Assembly: GCA_028285035.1 (NCBI GenBank) | Contig: JANQQF010000124.1 | Location: 1-64,000, forward strand | From: Phycisphaerae bacterium | Lineage (GTDB): Bacteria > Chloroflexota > Anaerolineae > 4572-78 > J111 | Length of the DNA stretch: 64,000 nucleotides | Reading direction: 5' to 3' | In this document: piece by piece, positions 25,062 through 34,200 of the stretch | Position numbering within the stretch: the first letter of the stretch is position 1 | Layout: each line of letters starts with the position of its first letter | Program-made: the position numbers and the translations under genes | The notes under the pieces: model-generated | The model's database searches: none | What the model saw: only the letters and a program-made list of their open reading frames with translations | What the model was told of the DNA's origin: nothing

Positions 25062-26552
25062 CTACGGTCTCGACGTCGCCTCGTCCGCACTGTTTAGGCC
25101 GATAGTGTAATAATAAGGCACGACTGAAATCCAAGTTGTGCCTGGTTTGAGGGCGTATGGCTCCTCATTTTCATCGCGGAAGAAGGGCGTCTGTGTGCCA
25201 TCAGTCTGCCACGTCCCTTTGGTCAGCACGCCATCACGGAACATCCAGGCCGGTCCTGTCCCATTGACCAAAACTCTAACCGAGGTTGCGCCTTGTGAGT
25301 CTTCAACGATGTCTGTGTCTTGATGATCGGCAAAGTAGATGATGACATTATCGACACCAATTTGCTCACCATCAGCTACGTCAATCAACGGTTCACCCGT
25401 CACCCAGCGTAGGTATTTCCCACTGTCCGAGTCGTAATGCCACTCGGTGAACGAAGTAGAGCGGGGGTAGGGGATGTAAATATCTTCGGCTGGTTCCCCG
25501 CCGTTGGGTTCATCGGTGAAGGGGAAGCCAGCTTGATCGACTTCAGCCTCAAGCTCTTTGTCGACCAAATAATCGCGGGCTGCTTCGGCATCAATCGCCA
25601 AGCGGGTTTGCCAGCCCTCATTTTCGCGATAGAAGTAAGGGGCCGGATTGAAGTATTCATCCAGATTGGTGATGGGCGTTTGGGAAATTTCCCACCGGAC
25701 ACCGTCCGAGCCACCAGAGTGAGCCAATGCCCCTTGATATTGCGGCACGAGTTGCACATTGATCAAGCGGGCGGAACGGACAGGCCCAACTGTATCCGGC
25801 ATCTCGCTCAAATAGATGGCGGTAAGGCGGGTGATCCACCATTCGGTGATTTCTTCATAGACAATGTCCGCCTGGCCAACCCCAACTTGGGATTGACGAG
25901 CGGCAGAGTCATTCCCGATTCGTACCATTAATGGGCGGCGGGTGAGAATGTCGGGATCGTCAACTTTTAGCCCCGTTAGGGGGTTGATGTTTGGCGCGTG
26001 GGTGATTTTTGGTGGTGGCGGTAAATCGATTTGGACAGGCACGGGTGGCTCCGCATTCGATGTCGAGGCCTCGACTGCCCCCGAACCAACAATCGCCCCG
26101 CTTTCGATGGCTTCTAAATCTCCCGCATTAGGAATGATGATTTTTTGCCCAAGCTGTAAGAACTCTTCTTCACCAACCCCATTCACCTTGCTCAATGCTT
26201 CGACCGTAACCCCATAGTCAATGGCAATACCCAACAGGGTGTCAAACTCTTCTACGATGTGGACCACTGGCGTCGGCGATGGAATTGGGGTGAGTGTGGC
26301 GGTTACGACCAAAGTGGCCGTTGGGGTTGGGGGTGCCTTGGTTGGCGTAGCTGTTGGCGGAGGGGAGGTGGGGGTGAAGGTCGGCACTGGCGTCGGGGTA
26401 TCTTCAACATCGGTTTCCGCTACTTCATCCGGTTCTTCAACAACCTCCTCGACAACCTGCTCAACAGGTGGGTCTGTTTGATTACAAGCCGCCAAAATTA
26501 ATAAAACTAACAAGAGGCTCCACTGGAGCCATCGTAGAGGAATGCTGATCAT
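25062..26552 (-). CDS. LysM-DUF3048 lipoprotein (YerB-like)
   Basis: 496 residues. The signal peptide ends in a lipobox (LILAAC-N). An acidic/Thr-Pro spacer of ~75 residues follows, then a LysM domain (HIVEEFDTLLGIAIDYGVTV, NGVGEEEFLQLGQKIIIP) at about 98-142, and the two DUF3048 halves from about 185 on (NPLTGLKVDD, RPLMVRIGN, VGPVRSARL, HSGGSDGV). The family is widespread in Gram-positives and Chloroflexota and its function is not established. LysM implies binding to peptidoglycan or chitin-like glycan outside the cell. The 105-base gap downstream is rich in ACAAAG/ATTCAC words with no gene. Confidence 0.88.
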   Translation of the reverse strand: MISIPLRWLQWSLLLVLLILAACNQTDPPVEQVVEEVVEEPDEVAETDVEDTPTPVPTFTPTSPPPTATPTKAPPTPTATLVVTATLTPIPSPTPVVHIVEEFDTLLGIAIDYGVTVEALSKVNGVGEEEFLQLGQKIIIPNAGDLEAIESGAIVGSGAVEASTSNAEPPVPVQIDLPPPPKITHAPNINPLTGLKVDDPDILTRRPLMVRIGNDSAARQSQVGVGQADIVYEEITEWWITRLTAIYLSEMPDTVGPVRSARLINVQLVPQYQGALAHSGGSDGVRWEISQTPITNLDEYFNPAPYFYRENEGWQTRLAIDAEAARDYLVDKELEAEVDQAGFPFTDEPNGGEPAEDIYIPYPRSTSFTEWHYDSDSGKYLRWVTGEPLIDVADGEQIGVDNVIIYFADHQDTDIVEDSQGATSVRVLVNGTGPAWMFRDGVLTKGTWQTDGTQTPFFRDENEEPYALKPGTTWISVVPYYYTIGLNSADEATSRP

Positions 26553-26757
26553 CTTCCGTCTCCTTCAACAAAACACCGATTACTTGATCGACTAAATTTC
26601 ACTGTCAAGGCGTATACTTAGACAGGTTCCCAGAAGCAGTCGATAAGTATTTGATTTGTCTTTGCAAATTCCGGGTATTATAGCATCAAAAAGTGTGTGA
26701 GGCGATTTGGTCGGTGGGGAGGAGTGGCTCTTGATGTTAGAAAGGGGAGAATTATTT

Positions 26758-26807
26758 GAAGATTTGGAAGGCTAAAAGGTTTAATTTGTCCTAGCCTTCC
26801 AATCTTC
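26758..26807 (-). terminator. Long hairpin after the DUF5996 gene
   Basis: A 17-base arm (GAAGATTTGGAAGGCTA) pairs with 26792-26807 apart from one bulged A, around a 17-base loop, 10 bases past the DUF5996 stop. The U-run is weak, so termination is likely but not certain. The rest of 26553-26816 shows no gene. Confidence 0.45.
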
Positions 26808-26816
26808 TAGAGCTTT

Positions 26817-27644
26817 CTACTTCATCAACGCTGCGCCGGCCTTCTGGAACGTTCGCAATACATTGATCAGTTTCTCTTTTGGATGATCAACGTCAGTCAA
26901 CGTATCGTACATCATCACGAGGCCGTTGAACCCATCTGCTTGCCATTCTGCATCTTCGGGCCAATCTGTTCCAGGTAGCGTCTCGGGTGTGGGGTAGGCG
27001 GTGAGATAGAAGTAGGGATCAGCGATATGTTCATCCCCTGGCACGAAGCCAAAATTCATTTGCTCATCAGCGTATTCGGGATTATTTGGGTCTTGATCAG
27101 GCACCAAACGGCCCGAAAACCAGAGCATCGCGTGGTCAAAGTGATGCGCCCATAGTTGAACTGGGCTTGTTTCTTCACGTAGTTCGGCTTGGAACTCATG
27201 GAAAATGGCATCAACCTGAGACAACACAAGCCAATATTTCTCGACAGCACCTTTGTCATAGGTGCTTGGCGTATCATCATTAAATGGGGTGCGATCAAAA
27301 TCAACATTGACACCGAGACTGGCCAGCGCAAACAGAACCTCCTGCAAGAACACCGACGTCGATTGCTCACCGATGGGGCGTTGGACCCGTTCTCCTCGGC
27401 TGGTCGAAATGACGAGCTGATGTGTCGTGAAATCAAGCAGCAATTCAACGGTACGTGCCCCAACTGAAATTGGGCCGGTACTTAAACCCGTTGAGGCGGC
27501 TCGTAAACTGATATGAAAGAAATGCTTGCGGCGGGGACTCAGGGTGCTACGGACTTTACTAATAACTTTGGCATACCCCTGAAGTGTTTCCATAGTCGAC
27601 TGCCACTCCGCGAATGGCATCGGAGGGAAATAGTTTGCAGACAT
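26817..27644 (-). CDS. DUF5996-family protein
   Basis: 275 residues, soluble, no signal peptide. Typical family text: LPPMPFAEW-like start (FPPMPFAEWQSTMETLQGY), HISLRAASTGLSTGPI, VELLLDFTTHQL, LWAHHFDHAMLWFSG and FGFVPGDEHIADPYFYLTAYP. The repeated His (AHHFDHA, DEH) could be metal ligands, but no function is established. It stands alone with 172 bases to the next gene. Assignment by recognition of the conserved phrases. Confidence 0.8.
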   Translation of the reverse strand: MSANYFPPMPFAEWQSTMETLQGYAKVISKVRSTLSPRRKHFFHISLRAASTGLSTGPISVGARTVELLLDFTTHQLVISTSRGERVQRPIGEQSTSVFLQEVLFALASLGVNVDFDRTPFNDDTPSTYDKGAVEKYWLVLSQVDAIFHEFQAELREETSPVQLWAHHFDHAMLWFSGRLVPDQDPNNPEYADEQMNFGFVPGDEHIADPYFYLTAYPTPETLPGTDWPEDAEWQADGFNGLVMMYDTLTDVDHPKEKLINVLRTFQKAGAALMK

Positions 27645-27780
27645 TGAATAAGCTCCTTTGGCAATATCAATATATCGATGAAGAAATCGGCGATAATTTC
27701 ATCATAACTGATGAAAATTAAGAATGTATTTCATAAATGACGTTTTTGCACCTTTTTTATCTTACGTAGCTTTCAAGTTA

Positions 27781-28129
27781 GGGCGTGTTGATATTTTGGA
27801 TTAATCTCATTTCGAGAAAATGAGAAGCCCACTGGCCTTCTACAAAAAGAAAGAAACGTCGGATCATGTCACTCTCGCGTGCTTTTGTGCTATGGTTTTC
27901 ATAGCCGGAGTCCACTGTTCGCTGCCCCAGTCAGTGGATACCCGACAACACCATTCGGGTATGACACAAACCAGCTTGTTTCTTAGGAGGCGGTTTTTAC
28001 CGAGAAATCCTCCCGAATAGTTGATTGCAAACAGATTTTTGGGTGGATTTTTGCGTTCGTTACCAATGCAACTCATTCCTCGCTCGAAATGACTCATCGG
28101 GCTAGATTTTAGCAAATGTCAACAGACCC
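27781..28129. mobile_element. MITE-like element with TA target duplication
   Basis: 349 bases bounded by imperfect terminal inverted repeats: GGGCGTGTTGATATTT on the left, GGGTCTGTTGACATTT as the complement of the right end (13 of 16 match). Subterminal inverted repeats follow (TCATTTCGAG ... ATGAG in both orientations), and TA flanks both sides. The interior has several hairpins, e.g. TCTCATTT (27805) with AAATGAGA, and ATACCCGA (27938) with TCGGGTAT. The two overlapping frames inside have no recognisable product, so it is non-autonomous. Together with 27645-27780, which is AT-rich and empty, it fills the gap between the DUF5996 and AraC genes. Confidence 0.65.
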
Positions 28130-28963
28130 TAGATACTGTTTGCGATACGAAGATGGAGACATTTTCAATTTGCGGGTAAATAGTCGGGTGAAATAGCTTT
28201 GACTTTCAAAACCAACCGCCAAACTGATATCCAAGATGGATAATTCAGTCGTCCTCAATAATATCTGAGCTTGTTTTAAGCGTAGGGTATGTATCTGCTC
28301 TACGATTGAATAGCCCGTGTAGGTTTTGTAACACCGCTGGGCGTGTGCAGCACTAATCCCCACCTCGGCGGCAATCATTTCAATAGAAACCGTGTCAGTA
28401 TAATGGGCTTCTAAATAGGCTTGAATTTGATGAGCGATTCGGCGTTGTGTGGCTGAAGGCGATTGTTCTTTACGGGGAGATGTTTGTAAAATAATGGTAC
28501 TGGCATAAACGCCTAAAGTGTCAACAATGAGAGTTTCAGAAAGACCACCGGCCCGCAGTTCGGCCCTGAGCACAGATTGCAGGGCTGTCAATCGTTCGTT
28601 CAGAGGGAGATAGACCTGTTTCGGGGTCTTAGCCCGACGGCCTAATTCGAAATAAGCTTGTTCCAATAGAACACGCGGTAGATTGAGGACGAGGAATTGG
28701 TTATGGCCTGTGGCCCAGAAGGTATGCTCAACCCCGGGCTCAATAAAGGCAAGACGTTTAGGGGTGACGCTTCCGGCCTGGCTAGCGATTTTCATATTCA
28801 TCTGCCCTTGTTCAGGAAACACGATCTGATAATAGTCGTGTGCGTGCGTCAATTGCTCAGGGGTGTATGAATAGTGGGCGACGGAAATATTTTGCTTAGT
28901 CATTCTAAACCTCACATTGTCTTTATCTTGAGCCAGTGTAGCATAGCTCACATCGATTGTCAT
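28109..28963 (-). CDS. AraC-family transcriptional regulator with cupin sensor
   Basis: 284 residues. The N-terminal cupin-like arm (YTPEQLTHAHDYYQIVFPEQ, then RLAFIEPGVEHTFWATG) keeps the two histidine regions of ligand-binding AraC sensors. The C-terminal double helix-turn-helix is intact: ISAAHAQRCYKTYTGYSI and LDISLAVGFESQSYFTRLF, ending SPSSYRKQY. The last six codons (GSVDIC) and the TAA lie within the terminal repeat of the MITE-like element, so the insertion replaced the original end without damage to the DNA-binding domain. Target unknown; it is divergent from htrA. Confidence 0.9.
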   Translation of the reverse strand: MTIDVSYATLAQDKDNVRFRMTKQNISVAHYSYTPEQLTHAHDYYQIVFPEQGQMNMKIASQAGSVTPKRLAFIEPGVEHTFWATGHNQFLVLNLPRVLLEQAYFELGRRAKTPKQVYLPLNERLTALQSVLRAELRAGGLSETLIVDTLGVYASTIILQTSPRKEQSPSATQRRIAHQIQAYLEAHYTDTVSIEMIAAEVGISAAHAQRCYKTYTGYSIVEQIHTLRLKQAQILLRTTELSILDISLAVGFESQSYFTRLFTRKLKMSPSSYRKQYLGSVDIC

Positions 28964-29254
28964 ATAAGATAATTAATATATCTCTAATAAAAAGATTGGC
29001 TTTTCTTAACTTCCTCTAAGCTGTTGCTAAAAAAGCTCTCATTTTTGCTTGATATAAATTAGGTAGTCAACAGGGGAACAAGGTAGTAATGTAGCAAGGG
29101 ATACTCAGCATCATAATCTACTGCTTTATTGGATCGCTGAGTATAACAAAATATTCAAGGCCGGCAGAATAATTTTTGCGACCTTGCGACGTTGCTACTC
29201 TGTGACCTTAACGTTTTGGTAAATGTTATCGTTAAGAGACAAGGAGATAATTTT
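28964..29254. promoter_or_regulatory. Divergent araC-htrA intergenic region
   Basis: 291 bases that must hold both promoters. A 9-bp inverted repeat (ATACTCAGC at 29101-29109, complement at 29136-29144) lies about 110 bases before htrA. Words such as AAGGTAGTAATGTAGCAAGG and their rough complement near 29178 suggest degenerate intergenic repeats. No gene is seen. Confidence 0.4.
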
Positions 29255-30490
29255 ATGAAATATTCTAGCCGTTCTTTATTTATTGCTGCAGGCTTTGGGG
29301 CTGTCGCAATGTTGTTCCTAACCTTGGGCGTTTTTGCGGGCGGGGTTTTGTTTAATTCTAGCTTTACAGACAACGCCCAGGCGGCGGCTGTCCCTCCAGC
29401 CCAAGTCGCTGCTGAAGATTTGGTTGCGGCTTATGAGCAAAACCTTATTGATGTGTACAATGATACCTTGCCGTCTGTTGTCAACATTCGGGTGACAAGA
29501 AACATTGCTAATACAGGATTTGAGTTGCCAGAAGGGTTTGAAGAAAACTTCCCTGAGCTTGATCCAGATGCATTGCCCGATGAACAGCCTGATTTCTTTG
29601 GACAAGGTGGTGGCTCTGGCTTTGTTTGGGATACTGAAGGACACATTGTCACCAATCACCACGTGATTGAGGATGCGGTTGAAATCGAAGTTATCTTTGC
29701 TGATGACACAATTTTTGAAGCGGAACTGATTGGTAGCGACCCCGACTCTGATTTGGCCGTTATCAAAATTGATGCGCCCGCCTCAGACTTAACGACTGTT
29801 ACTTTGGGAGACAGCGATGCCTTGCAAGTAGGGCAGCTCGCCATTGCGGTTGGTAATCCGTTTGGGCAGGACTTTACAATGACGAGCGGAATCATTAGTG
29901 GTGTGGGTCGAACCATTCGCGGTGGCAACAGCGGTTTCTCAATCCCAGAGGTCATCCAAACGGATGCCCCCATCAACCCTGGTAACTCTGGTGGCCCCTT
30001 GTTCAATCGACAAGGTGAAGTTTTGGGCGTCAATAGCCAAATCATCAGCCGCAGTGGAGCTAACTCAGGGATCGGATTTGCTGTGCCAATCAACATTGCC
30101 AAAGATGTAATCCCGACATTGATTGATGGCGAAGAAGTTGAGTATGCTTGGCTTGGTATTTCAGGTGGTACAGTTGGGACTGATGTAGCCGAGTTCCGCA
30201 ATATTGAACCCGGCGGTGTTTTGGTCATTGGTGTTGCGGAGGATGGCCCTGCCGAAGAAGGTGGTTTGAATGGTCGCGATGAAAGCCTAGATCGTGATGA
30301 CGATGCCTTCCTCTACGGTGGTGATATTATTACGGCGATTGATGGTCAATCCTTAAATGATATGAATGATTTGATCACCTATCTAGGGGGCACTTCCCCT
30401 GGCGATGTGGTTACACTTGATGTCATCCAGGCAGATGGTACTGAAACTCAACTTGAAATTGAGTTAGGAGTTCGTCCCTCGCTGAACTAA
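29255..30490 (+). CDS. HtrA/DegP-type serine protease with PDZ domain
   Basis: 411 residues from MKYSSRS; AAGGAG lies 8 bases before this ATG, so it is preferred to the Met 21 codons upstream. An N-terminal signal anchor (about 8-32) is followed by a trypsin-like domain with the full triad: His136 (TNHHVI), Asp166 (DSDLAVIKID), Ser245 (NPGNSGGPL). A single PDZ domain (about 310-405) has the GDIITAIDGQ core. Family role: quality control of misfolded exported proteins, here tethered to the outer face of the membrane. Useful next to genes for giant secreted proteins, though no regulatory link is visible. It ends at a strong terminator. Confidence 0.95.
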   Translation: MKYSSRSLFIAAGFGAVAMLFLTLGVFAGGVLFNSSFTDNAQAAAVPPAQVAAEDLVAAYEQNLIDVYNDTLPSVVNIRVTRNIANTGFELPEGFEENFPELDPDALPDEQPDFFGQGGGSGFVWDTEGHIVTNHHVIEDAVEIEVIFADDTIFEAELIGSDPDSDLAVIKIDAPASDLTTVTLGDSDALQVGQLAIAVGNPFGQDFTMTSGIISGVGRTIRGGNSGFSIPEVIQTDAPINPGNSGGPLFNRQGEVLGVNSQIISRSGANSGIGFAVPINIAKDVIPTLIDGEEVEYAWLGISGGTVGTDVAEFRNIEPGGVLVIGVAEDGPAEEGGLNGRDESLDRDDDAFLYGGDIITAIDGQSLNDMNDLITYLGGTSPGDVVTLDVIQADGTETQLEIELGVRPSLN

Positions 30491-30510
30491 TGAAAACGAT
30501 TTAGTAAACG

Positions 30511-30546
30511 AAAAAACTCTAGCCCTTTTGGGGGCTGGAGTTTTTT
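30511..30546. terminator. Bidirectional rho-independent terminator
   Basis: AAAAAACTCTAGCCC pairs with GGGCTGGAGTTTTTT around TTTTGG, with one G-T pair. Runs of A and T on both sides let it serve htrA (plus) and the convergent RRM gene (minus). Confidence 0.9.
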
Positions 30547-30606
30547 ATTGTAGTCGGAAATTTCGACGTTTATGCAGTTGTAATTTTGCGTGCTAGCGAT
30601 TAATGA

Positions 30607-30885
30607 CTAGTAATCGCGGCGTCCACCGCCACCACCACGGCGTTGCTTCTCTTGCGCTTCATTAACACGCAATTCTCGTCCACCAAGCTCTTTCCCATTG
30701 GCCCCTTGAATAGCGGCATCGGCACCGGCATCATCCATTTCAACAAACCCAAAACCCCGTGATCGGCCTGTATCCCGATCTTTAATAATTGCTACTGACA
30801 TGACCTCGCCGTAGGCTTCAAAAAACTCCTGAATTTCGTCTTCTGAAATGCGCCACGGTAAATTCCCTACATAAATCTTTTTCAC
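30607..30885 (-). CDS. Small RRM-domain RNA-binding protein
   Basis: 92 residues from a GTG start: AAGGA lies 8 bases upstream and the RRM begins at once (KKIYVGNLPW). RNP2 is IYVGNL and RNP1 is RGFGFVEM, both intact. The C-terminal tail is Arg/Gly-rich (RRGGGGGRRDY). This matches the Rbp family of cyanobacteria, Chloroflexota and others, which are often cold-induced RNA chaperones. The upstream-extended frame (ATG at 30939) lacks a ribosome site and family similarity. A long leader of 5' UTR type could run toward 30990. Confidence 0.93.
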   Translation of the reverse strand: MKKIYVGNLPWRISEDEIQEFFEAYGEVMSVAIIKDRDTGRSRGFGFVEMDDAGADAAIQGANGKELGGRELRVNEAQEKQRRGGGGGRRDY

Positions 30886-30939
30886 GATGAAATCCTTGTA
30901 ACTATACTGGGATAACTTGGTCGAAGTTATCCGAATCAA

Positions 30940-31281
30940 ATTGAGAGCAGGAAGCTTGGTGATACAAAAGCCCTAATACGCCTTCCTTACCTAGATTATA
31001 CAACCTATCCTCAAAAAAAAACAAAAAAAATTTTGGATATAAATTAAGATTTTGTGGTAAATCGTCCCAAACATGCTAATTCTCTAGTTAAAATTAAGGA
31101 AATTTAACAAAACTTTAAAAAATTCTAAATGAACTGTTTCTGAAATTAATTTTGAAATTAATCTAATCTTAAGTTGTGTTATAATTTTATAACAAAGAAG
31201 CGTATATAAATATAGAAAATTGTATTTTACCAATTGACCCAATCCAACTACCCGCATTGTATATAATAAAGAGAATTTTAC
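30940..31281. promoter_or_regulatory. AT-rich region with promoter of the first giant gene
   Basis: Very AT-rich, with A-runs near 31013-31030. A TATAAT (31180-31185) in the context GTGTTATAAT lies about 97 bases before the start codon. The same GTGTTATAAT context recurs before the second giant gene. Repeats of GAAATTAAT are nearby (31141-31162). No gene. Confidence 0.5.
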
Positions 31282-34200
31282 GTGACACATTACTCTATAC
31301 ACGGAATGATTTCTTGCTGCGTTACTATTTTTATCTTGTCCATACTTGGTGTTATTGAAACAGATCAGGTCTCTGCTACCTATTCTGATCAATATGATAT
31401 TGGGAAATCAGTAAATGATCGCAATTCCCCGATTGAGGGTATTCTTTACTCTCCTCTAAACATTCACAATAACATTGTTCCCGGTTACTTAACCTATATC
31501 TCATTTGCTGATGGTGGGAGTTATACCATTGGTTCCGTAACGAGCGTCGCAAATGAAGATATTCTCTCGTTGGATGGGGAAAACAATTTTGCGATGGTGT
31601 TTGATGGATCAGATGTTGGGGTGGTACCAAGCATCAGTGCGTTTCACATAGTCGATGAAGATACCATTTTGTTCTCACTTAGAGCGGGTGCCACATTTGG
31701 CGGCTTGACTGTGGATGACTCAGATATTGTTCAATTTGATGCAACCTCACTAGGAACAAACACAGCGGGCACATTTAGCCTTTTCTTTGATGGTTCTGAT
31801 GTTTCACTCACCACAAATGACGAAGATATCGATGCCTTGGCCATTTTACCTGATGGACGGTTGTTGATTTCAACGACAGGAAATCCAGTGGTGAGTGGTG
31901 TCTCTTCAGGGCGAGACGAAGATATCTTGGTCTTTGATCCCACTTCATTAGGGCCAAATACGTCAGGTGCTTGGTCACTGTATCTGGATAGCTCAGATGT
32001 GGGCCTGTCTGTTTCAGATGAAGATATTGACAGCTTGGCTGTGGCTGATACAGGGGAATTATTTTTTAGCACCGTTGGTTCCTTTAATGTCTCAGGTATT
32101 TCAGGGGCAGATGAAGACATTTTTAGCTGTAATCCAACAAGTCTTGGAAACTCCTCTACTTGTTCCTTTGCCTCTACACTGGCTTTGGATGGGAGCTCGT
32201 TTGGCTTTGCTGGGTTGGACATTGATGCATTCAGTCTGGGCGAGGATCCACGCGACCCACCAATTGCCAGTTTTGCCTCATCCACGCCAGATTTTTTGGG
32301 ATCATCCACACTCTTTACGAATACTTCGACAGGGCCTGATTTGAGTTACAGTTGGAATTTTGGGGATGGTAGCCCGTCCAAAACGGCCACCGATCCTACC
32401 TACACTTATCTCAATCCAGGGACATACACGGTTGTGCTGACTGCAACAAATGATGATGGCGTAGACAGTTTTAGCCAGATTGTAGAGATTACTCTGCCCG
32501 AGACCATAGATGGGCTTACCTTGTTCAACGACAGTCCCACAACTTTGGGAAGTGTGACTAATTTTGATGCGACGGTGACCAGTGGAGAGAATGTGCAATA
32601 TGTATGGAATTTTGGAGATGATAGCCCTGAAATTGAGGCTGGTGCTGTTAGTCACACCTATGGGGCCGTGGGTGAGTATACCGTCGTGGCAACGGCGACG
32701 AATGCTGTAAGTAGCGCAGTTGCCACGACAGCCGTCACTGTCCTTGATGAGCCACCGGTAGCAAACTTTAGCCACAACAGCCCTGTTAGACTTGACAACG
32801 CCATCAACTTTATAAATGACTCAAGCGGGACAAATCTAAGTTATGAATGGGCGTTTGGGGATGGCGCACTAAGCCTAAATCAGAACCCAACTCACACCTA
32901 TGCCACTACAGGCACATACACGGTGATCCTGACTGTAGAAAATAGTGTGGGGACCGATCAATACAGCGAGGCCATCATCGTGGCTGATCCGGTTGAAGAG
33001 ATTACTGGCTTGACAGCAAGCAATGATAGTCCAACCGAGGTTGGAAACCCTACGACACTATCCGCAACGATTAGCAGTGGAACAGAAGAAAGCTATCTGT
33101 GGAGCTTTGGGGACGGTCAAAATGGGGTCGGGGCTGTCATCAGTCATGCTTACAATCAAGCTGGACAATATACCGCGACGGTATTGGCGAGCAACGAGGC
33201 GGGAGTTGCGATTGCCGAAACCATTGTTACGATGGTTGACATTCCCCCTGTGGCAAACTTTACCAGCAACAGCCCAAAACTATTAGGCCAGCCGATCATA
33301 TTTACCACCAACTCAAACGGAACAAATTTGAGCTATGCGTGGAACTTTGGCGATGGCTCAATCAGTAACGCTGAGGATCCCAGCCACAACTACAACGCAG
33401 CGGGCTTTTATACGGTGGTGATGACGGCTAGTAACTCAAGTGGCATCAATACAACCAGTCAGATTATTGTTGTACAAGCCCCACCATCTGACCCGGAGTT
33501 GTATCTCACATTTGGTCTTGGCGGCTCGTACACCTTGGGATCAGTCAATGGGGTTCAGAACGAAGACATCGTGAAATATGATGGGACTGATTTTGAGATG
33601 GTCTTTGATGGCTCGGATGTGGGCGTGACTCCCAGTATCAATGCCTTCAAAGTTTTAGATGAAGATACCATTCTGTTTTCATTAAGATCAGCTGCAACAT
33701 TGGGTGGGTTATCAGTGAGCGATGCTGATATTGTGCAGTTTGAGGCAAACAGTTTGGGGACATCGACAAGCGGGAGTTTCAGCCTCTACTTTGATGGCTC
33801 GGATGTTGGGTTGACGACCAGTAACGAAGACATTGATGGCATTGAGGTTTTGGAAGATGGCCGGTTGTTGATTTCGACGGCAGGTAACCCCAGCGTGAGT
33901 GGTGTATCCAGTGTAAATGATGAGGACATCTTGGTGTTTACCCCCAATTCTCTAGGGGGTAGCACCTCTGGAACCTGGGCCATGTATTTTGATGCCAGTG
34001 ATGTGAGCTTATCGAACTCAGGTGAGGGGATCACGGGCATTGCTCAGACTGACGACGGAGACCTGTATTTAAGCACGATTGGCAGCTTCGCTGTGAGTGG
34101 GGTGAGCGGTGCCGATGAGGATGTGTTTAAATGTGACTTAATCAGTCAAGGGACGAGTACAGCTTGTAATTTCACCTCATCGTTGGTATTTGATGGCCAT

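Noticed and set aside
27820..28115. Two overlapping frames of 66 and 83 codons inside the MITE-like element
   Set aside because: No domain, opposite strands, and the DNA is explained by the element and its hairpins.
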